A stretch of 64,000 nucleotides of DNA from Cardiocondyla obscurior (Eukaryota > Arthropoda > Insecta > Hymenoptera > Formicidae), in assembly GCF_019399895.1 (NCBI RefSeq), contig NC_091885.1, positions 1,090,501 through 1,154,500 on the forward strand, given 5' to 3'. Shown here piece after piece: positions 54,535 through 64,000 of the stretch. The notes under the pieces were generated by a model, which saw only the letters and a program-made list of their open reading frames with translations, did not search any database and was not told the DNA's origin. Position 1 is the first letter of the stretch. Each line of letters opens with the position of its first letter. Position numbers and translations under genes: made by a program.

Positions 54535-54640
54535 CGCTTGGCGGCGCTCGCGCACCCTCCAGTCCACGATTCGTAATTTTCACCCAGTTTCTTCGACGAC
54601 TGGCGGCGATCTTGACGGCAATTCTCTTCTTCCTGACGTC
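54535..54640 (-). promoter_or_regulatory. 5' leader of the beat-like gene (UTR or last UTR exon)
   Basis: This is sequence just upstream of the ATG, read on the minus strand. An in-frame TGA at 54580-54582 closes the frame. A possible 3' splice site (TTTCTGTGACGTCAG) lies at its upstream edge, with the exon then starting at 54632. If used, this would make 54535-54632 the UTR part of the ATG exon. If not, transcription may start nearby or further upstream. A perfect TGACGTCA (CRE-type) palindrome sits at 54634-54641. One such 8-mer per 64 kb is expected by chance, and another occurs inside coding exon 3, so its significance is weak. Confidence 0.4.
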
Positions 54641-55701
54641 ACAGAAACGTCGCGTGATAGTAATGAAAAATCGTATTCGCACGCGGCGCAGACACGGGGG
54701 AATGATATATGCCAATGAACACTTCCCATCAATTCGCGTTAGAAAGATTAATTTAACGCAATTTGAATTCATTAATCTCGCGGATGTTCCGAATATATTT
54801 GATTTTTGGCCAGAAATTGAAAGCGCAATCTCATGTCTATTACTTGAAAATTCACAAAGTCGATTATGGAATCTATCGAGGGCTTAATTAAGCATTCTCA
54901 ATAAGTGGATCAACGCGATAATTACGTAATAAAAAGTTAATGATTATCGCTCTTAATTTTCTGACAGTTATTAATTACACACTCATTATTTTCTAATATT
55001 ATAATAACTATTTAATTCTATTGTCGTAGATAATGAAGCTTATTTAGATAATGATCGTGTTGTCCCATTTATACGAAACTGTCAGCCTATCCTATTTGAA
55101 TTTAATCACCATTCACACGTTGTCGGTGCAGAGGCGCGTTTACGGCACGATTTGTTCAAACGGAAAAGAGTTGCATAGGCGCCCCAGAGTGTTAGAGACA
55201 ATTGCAGAATTGATAGCGAAAAAGAACAAAAGTGGAAAAAAAAAAAAAAAAAAAACTAAAAAAAGGAGGCGCACTCGCCAGGCACGCGCGAGAATACTCA
55301 TCGTGCCGGTCGTAATTAGCGACGAGCTTCTTCGTTATTCCACTGTCAATTAAATTTAATGATTGCCGCGGGTTATTGTGTTTTCATTGTGCGTCTGACT
55401 CAGGATAAAGACTGTATACGCAGTTAAGCAGCGACCCCCTTATTTCGCATATATTTACTCGCGACTTATACACCCGCTCGTCATTTTACACCCACTATCC
55501 GAGGGATATTTTGCTTGACTATCGGTAGAAAGTGAGGTATCGGAAAGAATCCTGGCCTGATATCCGCGGATTGACATTGCCCGCGGCTTTCTTCGTTTTT
55601 TTTTCCGCGCATTCTTGTGGGAACTGACCTCTCGCGGCACTTCACTTTTTACACCGCTAGTTAGAAATTTTTCACGACTAAAAGTTGTCTTTCTCTTTCT
55701 A

Positions 55702-55738
55702 TTCTCTCTCTCTCTCTCTCTCTTTCTCTCTTTCTCTT
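55702..55738 (+). repeat. CT microsatellite in the 5' flank
   Basis: CT units with TTT interruptions, 1.2 kb upstream of the beat-like start codon. Confidence 0.9.
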
Positions 55739-56316
55739 TACTTTACTAAGGTAAGGTGCTAAAAGCGTTCGCTCCGTAGCGAGCCGAGTGCTCTTCATCT
55801 TCGAAGCTTTCGGTCGAGAAATTCCGGTAATTCCACGTGGCCCGCTGCTTAACTGGATTTCCTCGTCGCGAGGAGTCGTAAGTCAAAGTGCAACGCCTTT
55901 TAATTCGCGTTTGTGAGGAAAACGGCGTACTTCTCACGACCGACCACCGTAAAGATGGAACCGAATTAATGAGCGAGCATAAAAATTACTGAGGCGCATG
56001 AATAAAGGAAACGGCGCCGCGACACCCGAAAATAGAGACGACCGAGCCGTCCCGCGTTTCCCCTCGCGCCCTCCCATCACATTCCTCTCGAAATGAGCGA
56101 GTTAATATCATTAATAATTACCAGCCGTCAAGACAACTAGAAGATACCGCCGCCAGTGGCAGTACCGAACGCGGCTCGATTCGCTACAGCGTTAGTACCC
56201 CCGAATGAATTCATAACGAATTTCAGGGATAATCCTGGGACCGAACGGACAGGAAATCTCGGGCGAGCTCTTGTCTGAATAGCCCCGAATCAGTCGAGAA
56301 TACTCGGCGATTTGAC

Positions 56317-56341
56317 GGGGCTACGGGGGGAGGGGGGAGGG
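56317..56341 (+). other. G-quadruplex-type G-run cluster upstream of the gene
   Basis: Runs of 4, 6, 6 and 3 G are separated by CTAC, A and A. It is 1.8 kb upstream of the beat-like ATG, in a GC-rich block, followed at 56370-56390 by another purine/G-rich stretch. A promoter-proximal role is possible but not shown. Confidence 0.7.
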
Positions 56342-59168
56342 AAAAAGCGATCCGCTAGACGAGGCGCGGGAGAATGGGGAGGGGGGAAAGAAAAAGAGAC
56401 GAAACTGCCGCGCAACTGCTCTCCTACGGACAGTAGATGCAGATTTTAAATGCAACTTGTTGCGAGTTTACGCCGCAAGCCCCGAACGTCGTTCAGGATC
56501 CATCGAGACGTGTCGGCTACAGCGGAACGGATCTTTGCTAGGAAGTTGACGATGTGACGTTATACTCGCTTCGTCAATCGATCGAACAGGTAAAGAGATA
56601 GATAGGTAGCTAGGTAGATACAGAGATGACGTATGGATTGCACAACGGTCGCTACTAATGAGCGTAGAGATCGAACGGGACGTTGCTGTTTATCGAGCGA
56701 AGCTGACCCGATGCCTAACTTTGAAATAGTGATTTGTGTTTATAATTGGGATGTATCTTGCGAGGATTCCGTTTACCTGCGGTATCGCCCCCGTTTATTT
56801 GTACCGTATGTGCATCGGAAACCAACCGCGTTTCTTTGACATCACCGGCGTAACATTCTAACATTCAATTTAAAGTTACTTTACGGAAAGTAGCATCGCA
56901 TATTTGATCTTGTAGTTCGAAATCGTTAGGTAGTTAAGGTATTGATACAATTTCCGTAATATATCCGACACTCGATAACGCGAGCCTAATAATAGTCGAT
57001 TACATTTGACCTGTTAATATCGGGTTTTTTTTTTTTTCTCTTCTTCATTTATAGAACCGCATAAATATGACACAAGATTTTCAATATACGTGTATATTTC
57101 TCTCCGTGGTCTGTATCAAGGGTACCGAGTTGTAGAAGCAAGCTGGGACGTCGAAACGAAAAGTTGGACGAGCCTAAACACGATTACGAAGTTTTACGCG
57201 GCACACAATATCGATAGATAGCCGCGAGCGAAGCGAGAAATATTGTTTCATGTCGCGGTACGCGCGTAAGCACGGTGCCTTCGCACGCGATTTATCTCGG
57301 GGGCCGCAACAGTCTCGCCACTACATTCGTAAATGATTCCGAGTTTGAGAGTTCGAAAGGTCTGCCGGATCTCGCAATTGTAGGGTCGGCTATGGTTTAT
57401 TTATTCGGCGGGACTATCTTCGCAATTCGCCCTGCTCCCTTCTCGCCTTTCCGCGTTTCCACGTGCGCGTAAGCGGCCGCGCGAAACACAATCGCGCGCG
57501 CGACGCCCGGCCGCCTGATCGTAGGCGGCCTATGAGAATCGATTTGTCAGCGAATATTCCCCTTCGGATACGTCCGAATAAGGGGGCGGCGTGCCTACCC
57601 ATTCCTGACTTATTCACACGCCACAGTACTTTTTATTGTATCGACTGCCGCCTCCGCGAAGAAAATTCTTCCGGCGGCGGTATTACGATATGAATAAACG
57701 AGGAGAATTTTATCGCCCAAGAACCATCCTCCTTCGCCATCATGCGATGAAAGTTAAGAACCTAGTCCTAAGGGACTATATTTGATCGATACCTTAAGTA
57801 TTTCTATGGATAAGATTGGTGGTTTCCTTCGAATTTGTACGCAAAGTTAATCTCCGATGTAGTGCCATTCGTGCCTTGTTCAGAATAGAGTTAGGGTTTC
57901 TTTTCAGGAAATATTAATTCCTTCCCGAAGGGTGAAACTTTTTACACAGCTTTATTTTTTTTCCCTCCCTTGTTAACGATCTGTTGAGAGTTCGCTCGAT
58001 GTGTCAGCGCCAAGATTTAATTTTATTATCAGACAGCGCGCGTGGCGTAACGGAAGAGAGGGCTTCCAAATCTGTAGGATCATAACATCGTAAATTTTTG
58101 GCATGTCCGATTTTGCCGGTCGCTAATTTTGCTCACCTGGGATTTTCAATCGCGATACGAGAACATTTGCTGGTATCATCAGCGATTCATTTCTATCTCG
58201 TTGCTATCCATAACCACCATCTGCGCGACACTACGCTCCGTTTTCAAATGCAAAATTCCAGCCTCACCGCGCACTGCTCTTATTGTCTCTTTTTTTCCCC
58301 CCGTAGTTCTCGCTTTTCACCGCTCGTTCCATCAATATGCATCGGCGTGCGCTCGATAAAATCGTCCGATCTCTCATACGAAATCGAAGCCAATGCAACG
58401 TGCGCTCTCCATTTCCGCTTTCGCTCTTTTCGTCATAACCGAACGATCGTCAATTTTACCGATACCGGCTCACGCGATCAGCAACGCTGTACTTTATTAT
58501 CTTATCGTTCTGCCTGATTATACGCGGACGACTCGATTTCGCAATCCACCATTCTCGTCTTAGTTTTTAATCCGAATTTCAATGTGAATTTTCCACAATT
58601 TTTGTAGAAACAAAGAAGCGAGGATTCCGTTTCGTATCTCGACTAAACGCGGCATCCGCATGCATCGAACAAGATATTTTCTCATTTATTCTTAATAAAA
58701 TTTAATGCTTTTGCACGAGCGAGCAATCTCAGTCAATCGTGTATATGTATGTGCGTACATGTTTTCGACACACGCGTACGTTCATTTAATATTTTATCAG
58801 TTTTGCTTTAAAAACTATTCGTAAAAAGAATAGAAAAAGATTTAATAGCTACAAGGAGAAATTGATAGAAATTTACCGTATTTTATTGTGAGATTAAATA
58901 ATTATATTAAAATTATACATTTCTTTAATTGCAACCGCGAGCCTTGAAAGCAATAAATCACTCGTGTCGATAATCAATCGAATAACTGTGGCTACGGGCA
59001 ACGAACGATGGCCTTTATTCAAATAAAGCAAGCCACACACATACACATATATATATCATTCATTCCAGTTTTACATAATTCTCGAGATAAAAAAAAAAAA
59101 AAAAAAAATCTCGCGTTACACGTATGCGCTGGTACGACGGCACGGCTAGTTCAGATCTTGAATTGCCT

Positions 59169-59375
59169 GAAAATTTGTAAAACCGCATTTGTTTGAAATT
59201 GAATGCCCTGCGAGTTAACTCAAGCTGCAGTATGATTTACACGAATCCACATAATTCCGTATGTATATATTATACCGACAATAGAAAATGGATGCATATT
59301 AGCTCGCACACTGTTCGCGATCGAGATTACGATCAATTGAAATTTTGCAAAACCGCACTTGTTTTGAAATGCATG
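59169..59375. repeat. imperfect direct repeat, two ~38-nt copies 170 bp apart
   Basis: A block containing AAAACCGCA followed by a TTTG-rich stretch and GAAAT appears near 59169-59205 and again near 59339-59375. The two copies are similar over about 38 nt with a few substitutions and small indels. Similarity outside the core is weak, which suggests an old local duplication. Confidence 0.5.
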
Positions 59376-61896
59376 GTAATAACTCCGCGCTGCTGACCGA
59401 TTCAGGGATATCGGTACCGACCGCTACAATTGCCATTATCCTCTGGAGCATAAAGAGATTTTCCAATTGTATATTATACTATACGGTATATGATACACTC
59501 GTTAACTTGTGGTGATCGTGCCTCCACCCGATATCGGAATTTCAGGTGATCGTGGTTTATTTTGAAACGCGCGGGTACGTTAATTCGCGTTGCTGGGCTA
59601 TTTGAGGCCGCATTGGTTGCGATGCCGTGGTATTTTCAGCCTACCTTCGCGGCCCTATACGGGGTAAGAGCGGCTCGCCGCAATTCCGGGGACAGCATCG
59701 AAATTCTTCCGGCCGGCTGGTTTCATCGCGCGATCCGTGCAGCCGAAAACGCGAATGCGCGGTTTATAGACCCCGGGTCTGGGACAGCCGGCGAAATTAA
59801 AGTTAGAGGCAGCGACGATTTCGCTCGCACGCAACTTTTGTTTTTCCAAACAGTTTTTCCATTCGCGTGCGCGCGTTTGCCCGCGGGCAGCGATCGGAAC
59901 AGATAAAATCAACGCCTGCACTCGACGCGGCGAAACTTCAATTCACCCCCGTGCGGCACTGTTCTCGCGAGGAAAGCATCGCCCTTTGCACGCGCGTGTG
60001 CGCGTTAATCAGCCCGAAATTATGCGTAAACATCAGCTTCGATTAATCCTCATTTCCCTGCCAGCTGCAACTTGCACTTTTCGACACGACTCGCCGAGAA
60101 CAACGTTTCGAAGATCAAACTTTTTTTCCAATTCCAAGATCAACTGCACATTTTTTTTTTCTTTTTTTATTTTTACTTTTTTTTCTATCGCGCCACGTTT
60201 TTTCGCGTCGCGGGTCTCTCGAGATTTTACGAGTGTAAATGAAGCTCGAGATGAGGCGTTTCTTTTTCCTCTGCCTCGGGCACGTCAGCGTACTACGCGC
60301 AACAACTTCGTAAGTCGCGCCGCGACACACGCGGTACCACCGACCGGGTGAAAGTTCGCGTCGCGGATGGCCGATGCCGACTACGAAAGCTCGACCGCGC
60401 GTCGTTTTACCTCCGTGCGGCGGTTTGTAGCACCTGAGCGCTTGCGCGCCTCATGCTCGGCAGGTGCAACTGCATGCGCCGAGTCGTCGTAGACGATCGT
60501 CGACGAGCGCCGAGGTGGCCAACGCTGAATAGCGATTTATGCACGATCATTACCCTCGTTTCCACTTGTTATTACATTGTTATCATTATCATTATTTCGA
60601 AACGCGATACGCGTCGCTGAACAGCCTGTCCTGTCATTACGAAATTGATTTTCACGATCGGAGAGAGAAAGACGCGTCTTCGCAGCAATTTTCCTGCAAA
60701 TGCATTTTTTATAGATTGCACACGTAATACAGTTTTATCTCTTCGTCAGTTGTTTTACATCGAGACACTCGTACGTTTACGGCTCCGAATTGCCGGCTAG
60801 ATAAAGAATGACTATTACTTATCGTAACAATCAATACTTTACGTAAGAGGATTATTTGCTCGCTTTTGACTAGAGCTCAAACACGTTTTTCGAACAATTA
60901 TCGTTGAGCTTATGCAATTAGAAGACGTAAATTTAATAACGCTTTAAACTCGAGATTAAATAAAAAAAAAAAAAGAAATTATATATATTAAAGTAACACG
61001 ATCAAAAGAACACAGACTCAAAAGAAAAATATAAGGAGATTTTGTGTAAACTGCGATTACTATTGACATTACACGTTTAAGTAGAGAAGTATAAAATTCC
61101 ATCCTGAATTCCAGATTGGCGTTTGTGCTTTGTGCATATTTTAAGAGATGCCATTCCAGATACGAGAAGATGCGATGTCGATTAAAAAAAAAAAAATATC
61201 TCTTGTAAATTTCTGACGAGAACGTATACGTTATTTTGCCTAATTTCAGAATTAAACTTTATTGTTTAATTGCGATCAAAAGATATTTCGTGTACGAATG
61301 CGACTTGGAGAATCACAGAGCGTATGAAAGAGAATTACGAGTACGTTTATCGAACGTGATAATATCAAATAGACGGGGACGCGAATAAATTATCTTCAAT
61401 AAAGAAAAGATCATAAGAGATCAGAAGTCGCGACTATAGAAAACGTCGGAGATCGTTATCCGCATCGGTCTTCGTGAACGTGTCATAATGCCGGCTCTCG
61501 AATTGTAGAATGTCTTAAACGTGAACTTTTGTTCCTATTTCGTGCAATGTATAGAAATAGACCACCTCGGTATAATCGCGGATATCAACGAACCGTCGGA
61601 ATAATAATTCTTCCCCGACCGCTTTTCGAGACATGTTTCCCGCGGGTAATTTACGTCGGTTTTCGGGCGCCGATTTTCGGCGTCGCATACCATCTTCGGA
61701 ACGATCGCGCTCCCGTACTCTTTAAACCCCGTCGCATTCTCGTACCCATTAGATCGATACGCGCCCCGGCGAATCACGAGCGAGAGGACCAGCTCGTGCT
61801 ATATCAAAGTTTGCGAAGACGAAGGCAGCCGCCTTCGCAGAACGCGCGTCCACGACGCGGATAATTCTATTGTTGCTTTGGCGAACGTGCAACTTG

Positions 61897-61918
61897 TACG
61901 TGACCCAGAAGTCACGTA
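61897..61918. repeat. 8-bp inverted repeat, TACGTGAC arms with 6-nt loop
   Basis: TACGTGAC and its exact reverse complement flank CCAGAA. Each arm contains an ACGTG core of the type bound by bHLH-PAS factors. It sits in the CpG-rich 5' flank; function is unproven. Confidence 0.55.
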
Positions 61919-64000
61919 AATCCAGTTTCGCGTCGGGACTCTCGCGCGCGGCATTATTCGTGTTCGACTAATTGTCCGAACAATCGCGATCGACCAGGCA
62001 CTAGCTTGCGTCCAATTGCACACCCCGATTCCCCGATTTGTTTGCACCGGCTATTTAAATGCGACGACTGACTGCTTAATAAACAGCGTAATCGAACGAA
62101 ACGATAATTGTCTCCCTTTTTTTTTGCTCTCTTTGCTCCGTTTACTTTGGTCTCTATTGAATATATTTATTTAATAAAAGAACTGCTAATATAAAAAAAA
62201 AAAAAATTAATATATTTAACAAAATCATGGCAACTATGTTATTTATATTAATAAATAATCTGTAAACCGCGTTTGATTAGAATATTACGTAATCGTGAAG
62301 TTTGCATCAACTGACCCGTTCACTTGCCGGCCGCAACAGAAGGCGGTTAGTTTCTATACAGATCCGGTCCTGAGCGAGGAAGGAACCGCAAGAGGTTGAA
62401 ACTAATTTTACCCTGGCTCTCTCTCCTCGCGGCCGGTATCCGCTGGAGAGCACGTTCGCTCCACTTTGCCGGCGCGAAAGAACGATGCTCGACGACGGCG
62501 GGCACAGCGAGAAAATATCGCGGTGGAAGCTGCGTAATGCACCGCGCAGGTGCATATCCGAGGCAGCCCGCATATTTGCGTACGCCGGGATGATAATCTC
62601 TTTTCATTTGTGTGCGGGGTCCAGAAGCGTGCGCGGTCGCCGTCGTCTCGCGTAGAATTTGCCGATCTTCTTTCCGGTCGACTTCGCCTTGGGGCCGCAA
62701 ACCGAAATTGATATAACAGGGGCGCGTTCCGCGCGTTACGATAACGGGTAACGGTAACCGTTAAGCGTTCACGCCCGCGATACGCTTCATCTCGGGCCGG
62801 TGAACGGCGCGCATACTCGAGATGAAACGAAATTCCGAGGGAAGGCGGGATCAAAGAGCAAGGTGCCTTCGCATCGTTTCGTCTCCTCTGTTACTCGATA
62901 TTGCGCCGCGGGGCGTTTCGGCGAAATCAAGACGCCGGGTTAATGTTAAAGCAAAACGGACGCGTAATCCCTTCTTTGTAAATCTCTACATTGCTCACCT
63001 GCGTTTTTCATTATGAAAACTGCGCGCATAATTTGGCTATTCAGTTACGTTATTATCTCTAAAGTTCCCTAATGATTAATTAGGATAGATAAACTTCCGC
63101 GGGCGAGAAAAATGTATTCTTTATTATAATTTTAATAAACGTAACGGTAATGAATTATACTCCCTCGGAAAAGTATGACGCAATATCGCGTATAAGAAAG
63201 CGTTATTTCCGGGCTGTATCGGTATGTATGTCTATCTTTTATCTTAATCTTATTTTTATCGTTAACATCTCCGGAGAGCATTCGATTTTGATAGAGATAA
63301 ATAAGACAACAAATTACTCGTTGCAAGATAAACGCTATCTCTTCCGTACGAAACGATCGCATTTTATAGGAATCCGTTTCCGCTTACTAAGCTCTCCTTT
63401 GTAATACTTATTCCATCGCACAAGCACAGAACCCCGCACTCGGTCGTTCCTCTTTAGTCGGCATTTCGGTGTAATCAAAAGCGTTTTACTTTGACAGCTC
63501 ATAGAAACGAAACCAAATAATTTATAAATTACGCTGCGGTCGCACGGTTATTAACATAGAAATAAATGCGTAATCGGTTTACGTGACATCCAAGACCAAA
63601 AGAAAATCAATTGAACCTTTGATTTGCGCATTTGAGAACTCGCACCCACGATCGAATCCCGTTGTGTTTCTTTCTCGCGAAAAATTAATAATATAACAAA
63701 CGCATCTAGTTTACGATCGCAGACAATATTTCATTAATTCGCGAATTCGTGACAAATTCCAATGGCTCCGCAGGAATAAATTTTTTTTTTAATACAGATA
63801 ATAACGTTATTTTGTTATTATAACGTTTTTTGCTATCAGAAATATTTATAGAAAAATGGAATATTACGTTTTATTTTATTATAATATACCACGAAATAAC
63901 TAACGCGGGATGCAAAATTTACCCATAAAACTGTTTCGCATTCTGACGAGAAAACAGGTAACGAAAAAAAAATAAGCGCGGAAAATGCATAAAAACTCTG

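Larger units (their letters stand above)
54641..64000. other. 5' flank of the beat-like gene
   Basis: No coding exon was recognised here. GC/CpG-rich blocks lie at about 55.7-56.6, 57.2-57.7, 59.5-60.5, 61.5-62.1 and 62.3-63.0 kb, separated by AT-rich sequence. The flank also holds a G-quadruplex-type tract (56317), a CT tract (55702) and a short direct repeat (59171/59341). Minus-strand CAG|GTGAGC donor-like sites occur at about 58137 and 62998 and could end 5' UTR exons. No TATA box or start site can be assigned with confidence. Confidence 0.55.

Noticed and set aside
54532..54567. Upstream extension of exon 1 by 11 residues
   Set aside because: It would need a GTG start; the ATG at 54534 has better context and gives a normal signal peptide.
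58037..58105. tRNA-like stretch (TGGCGTAACGG box-A-like, CTTCCAA loop-like)
   Set aside because: D and anticodon stems do not pair, and no TTCGA-type T-arm or acceptor stem follows. At best a decayed fragment.
62307..62860. Overlapping 88-148 codon minus-strand frames
   Set aside because: Several mutually exclusive frames in GC-rich sequence, arginine/serine-rich by composition, no domain.

Overview
The window is eukaryotic nuclear DNA, almost certainly from an insect. There are no operons and no long intact open frames. GTGAG/CAG-bounded introns are tens of kilobases long, and simple repeats (GA/CT, TA, GATA, poly-A/T) are everywhere. CpG is abundant even in non-coding DNA, which fits the CpG-rich, sparsely methylated genomes of Hymenoptera such as ants. 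That group assignment is an inference.

One gene can be supported, on the minus strand and running right to left across nearly the whole window. It is a member of the beaten path (beat) family of immunoglobulin-domain neuronal recognition proteins. Four coding exons were located: a signal-peptide exon (54489-54534), an exon carrying the first Ig strands up to the first Ig cysteine (26979-27054), an exon with the Y-D...W-Y-K core (13360-13483), and an exon with the second Ig cysteine (2862-2997). Reading frames join exactly across all three internal introns (phases 1, 2, 0) and the last exon leaves in phase 1. Together they encode 127 residues: signal peptide plus a complete first Ig domain. 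The second Ig domain and C-terminus are not visible and should lie beyond the left edge.

Layout: 1-2861, start of the fourth intron; 2998-13359, intron 3 (10.4 kb); 13484-26978, intron 2 (13.5 kb); 27055-54488, intron 1 (27.4 kb); 54535-64000, 5' leader and upstream flank with several GC/CpG-rich blocks where promoter and 5' UTR exons may lie. The introns alternate AT-rich stretches with GC-rich patches (near 17.1-17.6, 24.4-24.7, 37.8-38.5 and 48.4-49.1 kb). They hold simple repeats, a 12-bp minisatellite, short perfect palindromes and two G-quadruplex-type tracts.

I found no convincing second protein gene, tRNA, rRNA, transposase, reverse transcriptase, CRISPR array or recognisable transposon ends, and no new biological system. 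The most useful observations concern the beat gene's architecture, a shared 9-nt acceptor sequence at all three 3' splice sites, and two weak candidate plus-strand exons.
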